From positions 1 through 16,188 of the forward strand of contig JAGABO010000059.1 of assembly GCA_017614655.1 (NCBI GenBank): 16,188 nt of DNA. Reading direction: 5' to 3'. A model generated the notes under the pieces. That model made no database searches and was not told the origin of the DNA. It saw nothing but the letters and a program-made list of their open reading frames with translations. Made by a program: the position numbers and the translations under genes. Source of the stretch: Treponema sp. GTDB taxonomy: Bacteria > Spirochaetota > Spirochaetia > Treponematales > Treponemataceae. How positions within the stretch are numbered: the stretch's first letter is position 1; the number at the start of each line of letters is the position of its first letter. This document shows positions 1 to 7,413 of this stretch, piece by piece.

Positions 1-455
1 AGAAGTTCTTCCGTAAAACCGAAAGGAGAAATCTCCTGAGAGTAAAGCTTACGGCAGAAAAGAACAAGGCGTGACTGTTTAATCCACGGAGTTGAATTCA
101 TATAGTCTACATCAAGTTTTGCAGCCTTGAATTTATCGCCGTCGCGTCCTGAATGTGAACCGCAGTAGTTAAGCGCATTTCTGTATTTATCACTTACAAC
201 GCAGAGAGAAAAATCCGTACATGAATCTATGATTTCTTTTGTGTAACGCTGAGGGCGAAGGTAGATTGTTGCAACAGGCTTGTTCCACATGATGCCAAGT
301 CCGCCCCAGCTTGCAGTCATTGTGTTCGGAGCGCCGGTTATTATGTTTCCGTCCGGTGCCCTGTTCTGTGTACAGGCTGTAACAAGAAGCCAGTCCTTTC
401 CGATGAGTTTAAATGGATTGTCAGTGATTGCCTCTGGGCGGATTGTCTTTAACAT
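1..455 (-). CDS. Flavin reductase family protein (partial, 3' end outside window)
   Basis: The reverse strand is open from an ATG at 455 to the window edge, giving about 151 residues. The N-terminus runs MLKTIRPEAITDNPFKLIGK, followed by DWLLVTA, a TASWGGLGIMWNKP stretch and YLRPQRYT. This pattern is characteristic of the FMN-binding split-barrel flavin reductase/flavoredoxin (DIM6/NTAB) family, whose small cytosolic members bind FMN and transfer electrons from NAD(P)H or a redox partner. Family members are usually about 160-190 residues, so only a short C-terminal part is missing. The start is supported by the family-typical N-terminus, although there is no Shine-Dalgarno. The ATG lies 4 nt after the 3' end of tRNA-Ala, which implies co-transcription with the tRNA. 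Substrate and partner cannot be told from sequence. Confidence 0.85.
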   Translation of the reverse strand, partial: MLKTIRPEAITDNPFKLIGKDWLLVTACTQNRAPDGNIITGAPNTMTASWGGLGIMWNKPVATIYLRPQRYTKEIIDSCTDFSLCVVSDKYRNALNYCGSHSGRDGDKFKAAKLDVDYMNSTPWIKQSRLVLFCRKLYSQEISPFGFTEEL

Positions 456-459
456 TTAT

Positions 460-533
<74 letters not shown>

Positions 534-543
534 GTTTTTCCTT

Positions 544-572
544 ATAGTAGCAGATAAGGAAGAGTTTATCAA
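544..572 (-). promoter_or_regulatory. Promoter of tRNA-Ala (and probably the flavin reductase)
   Basis: On the minus strand TTGATA (572-567) and TACTAT (549-544) are separated by 17 nt. The -10 ends 10 nt before the tRNA 5' end, as expected for a stable RNA promoter. As no other promoter fits between tRNA and flavin reductase, it probably serves both. Confidence 0.7.
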
Positions 573-573
573 G

Positions 574-600
574 TAGACAAAAAGCATTTGTACTTATAAA
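574..600 (+). promoter_or_regulatory. Possible promoter of the Nudix gene
   Basis: TAGACA (574-579) and TATAAA (595-600) have a short 15-nt spacer, so the -35 is doubtful. The -10 is good and ends only 9 nt before the ATG at 610. There is no Shine-Dalgarno in that gap, so the transcript would have almost no leader. Confidence 0.4.
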
Positions 601-609
601 CTTAAACGC

Positions 610-1152
610 ATGAAAAACAACACATTTAACTTTTGCCCTGACTGCGGTTCAAAAAATATCCGCACAGAAATGAACGGAAGAAAATGGCTCTGTCCTGACT
701 GCGGCTTTGATCTTTACAATAATGTTGCAAGTGCAGTAGGAGTCATCATCATAAACAGCAAAGGCGAAGTTCTTTTTGAACGCCGCGCTAAAGACCCGAA
801 GAAAGGCTGTCTTGATCTTCCAGGAGGCTTTACTGATCCCGATGAAACTGCAGAAGAAACCGTAAAACGCGAATGTCTTGAAGAAACTTCTGTAGAACCT
901 TCCAACATAAAATACCTCTGTTCATTTCCGAACACTTATGAATACAAAGGTTTTTCTTACAAAACCTGCGACCTCTATTACACTGCCTTCTATTCTGATG
1001 ATGTTGAATTAAAACCTCAGGAAGGAGAAGTTGTTTCTTTTGAATTCGTAAAATTCGAAACAGAAGAAGACATCGACAAAGCAGATCTTGCATTTATAAG
1101 CGCAAGAAACGCACTCAAGTTCTGGCTTAAAAACAGGAACAACAAATGCTGA
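610..1152 (+). CDS. Nudix hydrolase with N-terminal zinc ribbon
   Basis: This 180-residue cytosolic protein begins with a zinc ribbon formed by two CPDC motifs (residues 9-12 and 28-31). A Nudix fold follows, with the Nudix box at residues 73-95 (G-x5-E-x7-RE-x-x-EE). The usual glycine near the box end is serine (S94). Nudix enzymes cleave nucleoside diphosphates linked to another moiety using Mg2+ held by the box glutamates (E88, E91, E92 here). The zinc ribbon recalls NudC-type NADH pyrophosphatases, but I do not see the SQPWPFPQS motif of NudC, so the substrate (ADP-ribose, NADH or another) is open. Its end overlaps the next gene by 7 bp, so the two are probably one operon. No ribosome binding site precedes the ATG. 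Confidence 0.9.
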   Translation: MKNNTFNFCPDCGSKNIRTEMNGRKWLCPDCGFDLYNNVASAVGVIIINSKGEVLFERRAKDPKKGCLDLPGGFTDPDETAEETVKRECLEETSVEPSNIKYLCSFPNTYEYKGFSYKTCDLYYTAFYSDDVELKPQEGEVVSFEFVKFETEEDIDKADLAFISARNALKFWLKNRNNKC

Positions 1153-1424
1153 TTCTTTACATGGTGATTCTGTCTCTTTTAGTCTTTATCACGGAAGCAG
1201 TCATCTTTTTTGTACTGATTTCTAAAAAGAAAAAAGAAGCTTTACAGAACGGAAAAGAAGTAAGCAGAGCCGGAAAAAAGTTTGTCTTAAGCCACATAAT
1301 TGCAGCCCTGCTGATTCTTTCTCCTCTGCTTGTAAGGCTTTCCATTACTGCAGCAGCTGCGGCATGCCTGTGCGGCATTCTGGGCGAGTTCATAATATCA
1401 AGAGACAGGCTTTCTTCAATATAA
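1146..1424 (+). CDS. Small hypothetical membrane protein
   Basis: This 92-residue protein has one hydrophobic segment near residues 2-24 and further hydrophobic stretches at about 47-65 and 66-84. A basic loop (KKKK at about 27-30) lies between the first and second, so 2-3 membrane helices are likely. I do not recognise the family. The ATG overlaps the Nudix stop (ATGCTGA), and an AGGAA ribosome binding site sits 7 nt upstream inside the Nudix gene. The overlap suggests translational coupling. The opposite strand is also open over much of this stretch, but only this frame has start signals and operon context. Confidence 0.6.
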   Translation: MLILYMVILSLLVFITEAVIFFVLISKKKKEALQNGKEVSRAGKKFVLSHIIAALLILSPLLVRLSITAAAAACLCGILGEFIISRDRLSSI

Positions 1425-1456
1425 AAATTTTTCATGCATAAGTCTTGCATTCATAC

Positions 1457-1486
1457 TTGACAAAAAAGTCTGTTTTTTGCTATCAT
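1457..1486 (+). promoter_or_regulatory. Promoter of tRNA-Cys
   Basis: A consensus TTGACA at 1457-1462 and TATCAT at 1481-1486 are separated by 18 nt. The tRNA starts 14 nt after the -10, which leaves a short 5' leader for RNase P. Confidence 0.8.
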
Positions 1487-1499
1487 GCTAACACTTTAG

Positions 1500-1571
1500 G
1501 GAGTCATACCCAAGTGGTAAGGGACTGGTCTGCAAAACCACTATGCGACGGTTCGATTCCGTCTGACTCCT
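1500..1571 (+). tRNA. tRNA-Cys (anticodon GCA)
   Basis: A 72-nt cloverleaf with acceptor GGAGTCA/TGACTCC, D-stem CCC/GGG, anticodon loop CTGCAAA (GCA) and T-arm GACGG-TTCGATT-CCGTC. The discriminator is U73, as expected for tRNA-Cys. CCA is not encoded. The first anticodon-stem pair (27-43) is a C-C mismatch; the other four pairs are standard. Confidence 0.95.
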
Positions 1572-1584
1572 TATCATAGAAACG

Positions 1585-1609
1585 GCTGCCTCAAAAGGCA
1601 GCTTTTTTT
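1585..1609 (+). terminator. Rho-independent terminator after tRNA-Cys
   Basis: GCTGCC (1585-1590), a 6-nt loop, GGCAGC (1597-1602) and seven T's form a classical intrinsic terminator 14 nt after the tRNA 3' end. Confidence 0.85.
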
Positions 1610-1617
1610 ATGACTTC

Positions 1618-1686
1618 CGGAGCATAACATTTTTTAAGGGTCAGCCCTAAAATGTTTTAACCGCATGTAATTCTGCGCGGGCTCCG
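1618..1686 (+). promoter_or_regulatory. Candidate structured leader RNA (three-way junction) before the peptidase gene
   Basis: CGGAGC (1618-1623) pairs with GCTCCG (1681-1686) and closes two internal hairpins. The first is AACATTTT/AAAATGTT plus AGGG/CCCT (1626-1655, 3-nt bulge), and the second is CCGC/GCGG (1661-1680). The 3' closing strand could instead pair with 1697-1705, which overlaps the 5' arm of the terminator hairpin at 1701-1733. That layout is typical of a riboswitch or attenuator. I do not recognise a known class, and I see no convincing promoter between the tRNA-Cys terminator and 1618, so the transcript may begin by read-through. Confidence 0.45.
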
Positions 1687-1700
1687 TTTAAATATCCGGG

Positions 1701-1733
1701 GGGCCTGCATTTTTTGCAGTCCCTCTTTTTTTT
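1701..1733 (+). terminator. Terminator-like (attenuator) hairpin before the peptidase gene
   Basis: GGG-C-CTGCA (1701-1709) pairs with TGCAG-T-CCC (1715-1723) with one internal mismatch, followed by a T tract of eight at 1726-1733. The peptidase Shine-Dalgarno GGAG (1734-1737) follows at once. A terminator here, after the structured leader and before the start codon, suggests attenuation of the gene. Confidence 0.6.
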
Positions 1734-1745
1734 GGAGAACCATTT

Positions 1746-4697
1746 ATGAAGAAAGCATTTCTTTTACTCACTGCATTAATTTTTACAGCAGGTCTTCTGT
1801 CTGCCAAAGGCGGACTTATGGCCGGAACAGGAAAAACAAAATACATTCAGACTAAGTGGTTCGATATAATTTATCCGGAAGAATCACGGGAAACAGCATT
1901 CCGTCTTGCAGAAAGCTGCGATTCAATTTATGAAAAACTCTGCGAACAGTATTCATCTCCGTGGATAAATGAAAACGGCGGCGGCAAACCTCAGTTCAGG
2001 ATGCCGGTAGTTATCACTGCGCAGGCAGAAAATTTTAACGCCTATTACACGCTTTATAATTTTAATCACATCGTTCTCTATGATACACTTCCGGAAGAAT
2101 CGATGGCAGTTTTTTCTGAATCACTTGAAAACACATTTCTTCATGAACTGACTCATGCCGTTTCCTTTAACACAACCTTTACTCCGCTCAGAAATGCCAT
2201 GAACTTTTTTGGTGATGCACTCAATATCGGCGGCGGGCTTACGATAACAACCTTCTTTTCGGAAGGAGCTTCTGTTGCAGAAGAAAGCAAGAACGGAGAA
2301 GGAAGAACTAACGACGGCTATTATCTTCACATGGTCCGTCAGGCAAAAGCACAGGACACTTTCCCGGATTACAGTGACGTAACCGGAAGCCGTGACATTT
2401 ATCCTTCAACAGGTACCTCTTACGGCTTCGGCGGAGCATTCAGCGAATATCTTCAGAAGAAATACGGTATGCAGAAATATGCTGATTTCTGGGCTGAATC
2501 AATCAATCATCTTCACATTTCTTACAGGGGAGCTTTTGAAAAAGTCTACGGCATTACAATGAAGGAAGCCTGGAGGGATTTTGAAGAAAGCATTGAACTT
2601 CCCGAAGTAAAAAAATCAGCTGTTGAAGAAGACGGTGTTTCTGATTTTTTTATTGAAGAATACGGAACAAGTTCAAAAAACAGATACGGAAGAAGATTCA
2701 CTAATATCTCTGTAACAGAAAAAGGTATTTTCTTTCTTGAAGAAACAGGCAGCTCCGTATGGTTTGCAGAAAAAACAAAAAACGGATTTAAAGAGCCGCA
2801 TAAACTTTTTACAAAAGTTTATATTGATTCAATCAAGGCATCTAAAGACGGAAACTTTATTGCAGCCGCTTATTATAATATAAATAATCCGAATATAAAG
2901 TCAGAAATTTTTGTTTATGATGTAAACAGAAAAAAGTTTTTATATATAAACGAAACCAGCCTCCGTTCTCCCTGCCTGATAAAAACAGACGACGGATACA
3001 TTCTTTCTGCCGTAAAAATTCAGGGACAGAAAAATTCAATTAAAAATTATCGTCTTAACAAAAAAGGAAAATTTGATTTTATTAACGAAAAGTTTATTCC
3101 GGATAAATCTCTTGTATTCAGCATAACGGATGCAGGAAACGGAAAAGCAGCTTTTGTATTAAAAGAAAAACTTATCTGGAGCATCTGCAGAACGGATTTT
3201 CTTAATGACAGCACTGTAGAAAAATATACGCTCCCTGATGAAGAAATAAGAGTCAGAAATCTTTCTTCATCAAAAGATGACGAATTAGTTTTCAGCTGGA
3301 CAAAAAAAGACACTTTCCCTCGCAAAGGAAAACTTACGATAAACGAAGAAGCTTCATTTATTCTTGACGAAAAAGACATAAGCGGAGGAATTTATTTCCC
3401 GGCAGAAACAGAAAACGGCAAAACAGTTTTTTCTTCCTACACAGTAAACGGCTATGATCTTCTGATCCGTTCAGAAAAGTTTCCTTCAAAAAAAGAAGCT
3501 GCAGTAAAATCAGAAGAAGAACTCTTTACAGAAAAAAAAGCAGAAGTTATTTTTAATGAAGAACTTTTATTCAGAGAAAAAAACTACAATGCACCGTATC
3601 ATTCAGAAGGAACTTTTATTCCTCTTGCAAGTGCTTCCCTGCTTACCTTAAAAAACGAAGACCTCACTTCCGTAATGGAAGAATCAAACAATCTTCTTCT
3701 GGGTGCAACCTGGATGATAAATAACCCGTGGGATTCTGACTACTTTACGTTATCCGGCGGCTTTGATCCTTTTACCTTAACGGCTGCCCTTTCGCTGGAA
3801 TTTTCCGGTTCAGCACCGACAGGAGTTTATTCTTATTCAGAAAGTCCTTCCGTATTTTTTTACGAAGACGGCTTTCTTAATGCATCGAATATTTTTACGG
3901 CCTCACTCGCCTTTAACGTCGGAAACTACAGCTCACTGTCATTTACGGAATCAAACATTTTTTTCTTTGGAAAAATCACATCAATTCCGGAAGACAGCAT
4001 TGCAAAAAACATAAAGGACTGCATTGTATTTGACAGCAACCACTGGTATGACGAAAACCTTGTATCAGCAGTATTTTCTACGATTCACAGAACAGGATGC
4101 GGAACTTTTGAAGCAGCAGGAATTGCCCTCTCTGCAAACTATCACACAATCTTCTGCGGTGCACTGGGAAACGAAGCTTCCCTGTTTGATGAACCTGATT
4201 TTGCAGCCTATCTTTTTAAGGACAGAAAGTTCTATCACAATCTCTATCCGGAAATCAGCATAAGACTTCCAAAACTTATTCCGATAGACTGTAACTATGG
4301 CCTTACATACAACTTTCCTGTCGGTCTTTCTGCATCCCTTACAGGAACAGTTTCTTCATTTATAAAAGCAAACGCTACTGCAGTTATTTTTGGAAAAGAA
4401 ATACAAAAGGGAGTTTCATTCATGCCGCTTTATTTAAACCGCTTCTACATTACCGGCGGATATTTAATTGATGTTAAAAACTCGAACGGAAACTTTGAAA
4501 TTAAAAACACGCCAAAGAATTTCATGAACATAATGAATCTGAAAAATCAGCAGTATCTCCATGCAGGGGTAACTCTGGATTTTGCAATCAACACTGGAAT
4601 GCTCAGTCGTGTAATTCATTCACTGGAAGCGACTTTTGCATACAACATAAAAGAAAAACAGGCTGCATACGGACTTTCTTATCACTACGGAATGTAG
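1746..4697 (+). CDS. Exported zinc metallopeptidase with barrel-like C-terminus
   Basis: This 983-residue protein starts with a signal peptide (MKKAFLLLTALIF, probable cleavage near SAKG, residues 19-22). The N-terminal catalytic domain carries HELTH (residues 133-137) and a downstream glutamate in FSEGAS (E173). This is the HExxH plus E arrangement of gluzincin peptidases resembling the peptidase-MA type. The middle (about 290-590) has beta-rich repeats with FVYD- and WSI-like strands, consistent with a TolB/WD40-like propeller. The C-terminus (about 640-983) alternates polar and aromatic residues like an outer membrane beta-barrel. The likely location is periplasm or outer membrane, with the protease domain anchored by the barrel. 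The start is supported by GGAGAA 7 nt upstream. The gene ends with TAG. Protease substrate unknown; domain borders past residue 290 are estimates. Confidence 0.8.
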   Translation: MKKAFLLLTALIFTAGLLSAKGGLMAGTGKTKYIQTKWFDIIYPEESRETAFRLAESCDSIYEKLCEQYSSPWINENGGGKPQFRMPVVITAQAENFNAYYTLYNFNHIVLYDTLPEESMAVFSESLENTFLHELTHAVSFNTTFTPLRNAMNFFGDALNIGGGLTITTFFSEGASVAEESKNGEGRTNDGYYLHMVRQAKAQDTFPDYSDVTGSRDIYPSTGTSYGFGGAFSEYLQKKYGMQKYADFWAESINHLHISYRGAFEKVYGITMKEAWRDFEESIELPEVKKSAVEEDGVSDFFIEEYGTSSKNRYGRRFTNISVTEKGIFFLEETGSSVWFAEKTKNGFKEPHKLFTKVYIDSIKASKDGNFIAAAYYNINNPNIKSEIFVYDVNRKKFLYINETSLRSPCLIKTDDGYILSAVKIQGQKNSIKNYRLNKKGKFDFINEKFIPDKSLVFSITDAGNGKAAFVLKEKLIWSICRTDFLNDSTVEKYTLPDEEIRVRNLSSSKDDELVFSWTKKDTFPRKGKLTINEEASFILDEKDISGGIYFPAETENGKTVFSSYTVNGYDLLIRSEKFPSKKEAAVKSEEELFTEKKAEVIFNEELLFREKNYNAPYHSEGTFIPLASASLLTLKNEDLTSVMEESNNLLLGATWMINNPWDSDYFTLSGGFDPFTLTAALSLEFSGSAPTGVYSYSESPSVFFYEDGFLNASNIFTASLAFNVGNYSSLSFTESNIFFFGKITSIPEDSIAKNIKDCIVFDSNHWYDENLVSAVFSTIHRTGCGTFEAAGIALSANYHTIFCGALGNEASLFDEPDFAAYLFKDRKFYHNLYPEISIRLPKLIPIDCNYGLTYNFPVGLSASLTGTVSSFIKANATAVIFGKEIQKGVSFMPLYLNRFYITGGYLIDVKNSNGNFEIKNTPKNFMNIMNLKNQQYLHAGVTLDFAINTGMLSRVIHSLEATFAYNIKEKQAAYGLSYHYGM

Positions 4698-4718
4698 GAT
4701 ATCAGGAAGAAACGTGAC

Positions 4719-4748
4719 TTGTAAAACCGGCATATTATCCTGTAAAAT
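4719..4748 (+). promoter_or_regulatory. Possible promoter of trxB-nagZ
   Basis: TTGTAA (4719-4724) and TAAAAT (4743-4748) have an 18-nt spacer. The -10 ends 9 nt before the ATG at 4758, and there is no Shine-Dalgarno in between. Confidence 0.4.
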
Positions 4749-4757
4749 CAGTTTGTG

Positions 4758-5696
4758 ATGGAAACAAAAAGTTTTGACTTTATAATAACAGGAGCAGGGC
4801 CCGCAGGACTTACAGCTGCAATGTATGCTGCAAGAAACGGGCTTCTGACTCTTACAATAGATTCCTCTTTCGCAGGCGGACAGGCCACACAGATTTACAA
4901 TCTAGAAAACTACCCGGGAATTTTTCCTGCAGTAAACGGATTTGATTTTGCAGACACACTCAGAAAACAGGCAGAAAGTTTCGGTGCAAAGATCATACAG
5001 GCTCATCCGTCTTCCGTAGCAAAAGAAGAGGACGGAACTTTTACAGTTACCACATCAAAAAACATATACAAAGCACCCTGTCTTCTTATTGCAACCGGAG
5101 CTGAACATAAAAAAGCCGGCATAAAAGGAGAAGATACTTTTAAGGGGAAGGGCGTCTCTTACTGTGCAACCTGCGACGGACCTCTTTTTAAGAACAGACA
5201 TATAGTCGTTATGGGAGGAGGAGATTCTGCCTGCAGCGAAGCTCTCTATCTTGCAACTCTTACAGACAAAGTAACTGTCATCCACAGAAGGAAAACCTTC
5301 CGTGCTCAGAAAACGCTTGCAGAAAAAGTTCTTTCAAATAAAAACATCACCGTTAAATTCAATACAGAAATTCAGGAAATCTGCGGAGACAGTAAAGTTT
5401 CTTCCGTAATTCTAAAAGATAAAAACGGAAACACTCAGACTCTTGAATGCGATGCAGTATTTATTTTTGCAGGAATGACAGCACAGACAGAGCTTTTTGA
5501 TTTTGTAAAAAAAGATGAAGGCGGATGGATAATAACGAACGAAGACATGCAGACTTCCGTTAAAAATCTTCTTGCTGCCGGAGATGTACGGTCAAAACAT
5601 TTAAGACAGATAGTAACGGCATGCAGCGACGGAGCAGTTGCCGCAGTTAAAGCCGGAGAAATCATAAGATCATTAAAGAACGAAGTGTACAAATGA
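4758..5696 (+). CDS. trxB: Thioredoxin reductase
   Basis: This FAD- and NADPH-dependent flavoprotein passes electrons from NADPH to thioredoxin in the cytosol. Counting from a possible GTG at 4755, the sequence shows the FAD dinucleotide motif GAGPAG (13-18), the redox-active CATC disulfide (137-140) followed by D141, the NADPH motif GGGDSA (154-159) with HRR (177-179), and the GDVR FAD-binding motif (276-279). Length (312-313 residues) matches bacterial TrxB. GTG at 4755 and ATG at 4758 are adjacent; ATG is preferred as the commoner start, and no ribosome binding site decides it. The stop overlaps the ATG of the downstream GH3 gene by 4 bp (ATGA), indicating an operon with translational coupling. 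Confidence 0.95.
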   Translation: METKSFDFIITGAGPAGLTAAMYAARNGLLTLTIDSSFAGGQATQIYNLENYPGIFPAVNGFDFADTLRKQAESFGAKIIQAHPSSVAKEEDGTFTVTTSKNIYKAPCLLIATGAEHKKAGIKGEDTFKGKGVSYCATCDGPLFKNRHIVVMGGGDSACSEALYLATLTDKVTVIHRRKTFRAQKTLAEKVLSNKNITVKFNTEIQEICGDSKVSSVILKDKNGNTQTLECDAVFIFAGMTAQTELFDFVKKDEGGWIITNEDMQTSVKNLLAAGDVRSKHLRQIVTACSDGAVAAVKAGEIIRSLKNEVYK

Positions 5697-7369
5697 AAAA
5701 GTTTTTCCTTAGCCTAAGTTTTATATTTACCGCAGTTTTTATTCATGCAGAAGAAATCAACTTCTGGAGTGAGATTCCGGATAATGAACTCTGCCCGATT
5801 CTTATTTCAAAAATGTCCGATGAAGAACTGCTTTCCCAGATTTTAATGTTCGGCTGGGCAGGACAGGAACCAAGCGATCTTCTTAACTCATGGGTTACAG
5901 AACGAGGACTTGGAAGCGTAAAAGTATTCGGCTGGAACACGGACGACACAGACAAAGTTGCAAAATCCGTACGCATGCTTCAGAAAAAAGCCGTAAGCCG
6001 TCCTCTAAAAATTCCGCTTTTTGTTGCAACAGATCAGGAAGGCGGATGGATAAGACACGTTAAGGGAGACACAAGTGATACTCCCGGCAACATGGCAATA
6101 GGAGCTTCGGGTTATCCCATAGACGCATATTATTCAGGCTATTACATCAATAAAGAAATAAAGGCACTCGGCATTAACATGAACTTTGCGCCGACTGTAG
6201 ACATCTATACAAATCTTGAATCAACCGTTATTGGTCCGCGTTCGTTTGGTTCTGATCCTAAAAACGTCGGCATTCTTGGAGAGGCGTTTGCAAAAGGCTC
6301 CATGGCAGCAGGAGTAATTCCAACGGCAAAGCATTTTCCAGGCCACGGAGACACTTCACTGGACAGTCACGGAAAACTTCCCGAAATAGATATTTCCAGA
6401 GACCTTCTTGAGTCCCGCGAGCTTGTTCCGTTTATATACCTTATTAAAGCCGGCATTCCTGCAATCATGAGTGCACATCTTTCCTTCCCTCAGCTTGAAC
6501 CGGATGGAACGCCTGCTTCGCTCAGTAAAAAATTTCTTAGCGGAATACTGCGAAAAGAGCTTGGATACAAAGGCCTTATAATAACAGACGACATGCAGAT
6601 GAACGGCGCAACGCTTTTTGCAGGAAGCTATCATCATGCAGTTACAATGGCAATTGAAGCCGGAAACGATATTGTAATTTCATCAAAAACTGCAAACCTT
6701 AATTCTTCTGTATGGACTGTAAACCTTGATCTTATGAAAACCGATCCTGATTTTAAGGCACGCGTAAAAGATGCTGCTTCCAGAGTTATTCTTGCAAAAC
6801 TTTCATATTTTAAGAACAAGAATCACGCCCCGCTTTATCCGGATGAAACAAAGCTCAGCGAATTCATTCCGGATCAGGACGGTAAAAAGTTTTTTCTTGA
6901 ACAGGCATGCCGCTCAATCAGTTTTGAAAAAAAAGGAAAACTTTTTCCCTACAAGCCGCAGGAAGAAGAAAAGATCCTTATCTGCGGACCTTTTAATGCT
7001 CTGTTTAATGAAGGAAAAAAACGATACCCGAATGCAGGAACTTTTTATTTCAGTTACACTCTTAAAGATGACGAAAGTAATTTTGACAACTGGAATGCTG
7101 TCGGACTTGAATGGACTGCAAAAAAATACGACACAATCATAATACTCGTATATGACAGGCACACTGCAGATATTGCACGAAGGCTTAAAAACTCCGGAAA
7201 GCAGATAATCATTCTTTCCATAATGTCCCCGGTTTTTGTCCTTGACAGTTTTGACTTTGCCGACACAATCCTCTGCGGATACAGTTATTCTGACTATTCC
7301 TTTGCAGCCTTATTCGGAGCACTCAACGGGGAATTTACCGTACGAGGCACAATTCCCCTTGACCGCTAA
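5693..7369 (+). CDS. Exported GH3 beta-N-acetylhexosaminidase (NagZ type)
   Basis: The 558-residue protein has a signal peptide ending in an IHA-EE type signal peptidase I site (about residues 17-21). The GH3 barrel contains DQEGG (114-118), the NagZ signature KHFPGHGDTSLDSH (213-226) and ITDDMQM (297-303). By homology with Bacillus NagZ, D299 is the nucleophile and the D224-H226 dyad is the acid/base. A C-terminal alpha/beta domain (about 400-558) resembles the GH3 C-domain of two-domain NagZ enzymes. These enzymes release terminal beta-GlcNAc, chiefly from peptidoglycan fragments or chitin-type oligosaccharides. The signal peptide places it in the periplasm or outside, unlike cytosolic E. 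coli NagZ. Coupled to trxB by a 4-bp overlap; why these two share an operon is not apparent. Confidence 0.92.
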   Translation: MKKFFLSLSFIFTAVFIHAEEINFWSEIPDNELCPILISKMSDEELLSQILMFGWAGQEPSDLLNSWVTERGLGSVKVFGWNTDDTDKVAKSVRMLQKKAVSRPLKIPLFVATDQEGGWIRHVKGDTSDTPGNMAIGASGYPIDAYYSGYYINKEIKALGINMNFAPTVDIYTNLESTVIGPRSFGSDPKNVGILGEAFAKGSMAAGVIPTAKHFPGHGDTSLDSHGKLPEIDISRDLLESRELVPFIYLIKAGIPAIMSAHLSFPQLEPDGTPASLSKKFLSGILRKELGYKGLIITDDMQMNGATLFAGSYHHAVTMAIEAGNDIVISSKTANLNSSVWTVNLDLMKTDPDFKARVKDAASRVILAKLSYFKNKNHAPLYPDETKLSEFIPDQDGKKFFLEQACRSISFEKKGKLFPYKPQEEEKILICGPFNALFNEGKKRYPNAGTFYFSYTLKDDESNFDNWNAVGLEWTAKKYDTIIILVYDRHTADIARRLKNSGKQIIILSIMSPVFVLDSFDFADTILCGYSYSDYSFAALFGALNGEFTVRGTIPLDR

Positions 7370-7378
7370 AAGCAGCAG

Positions 7379-7413
7379 TTCCTTAAGAAACAAACGAAAT
7401 CTTTTTTAAGGAA
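7379..7413. repeat. Inverted repeat between convergent glycosidase genes
   Basis: TTCCTTAA (7379-7386) and TTAAGGAA (7406-7413) are perfect 8-bp arms around 19 nt, spanning the stop codon of the minus-strand gene and part of the 13-bp convergent gap. It could be a weak bidirectional terminator, but neither side has a clean U tract. Confidence 0.3.

Noticed and set aside
1434..1450. ATGCA...TGCAT inverted repeat between the small membrane gene and the tRNA-Cys promoter.
   Set aside because: Arms are only 5 bp and no T tract follows, so a terminator is not supported.
1618..1733. T-box or other known riboswitch next to tRNA-Cys.
   Set aside because: I find no T-box GGTGG/ACCGCG type sequence or specifier loop layout, and the downstream gene is not an amino acid gene; the structure is kept as an unassigned candidate only.
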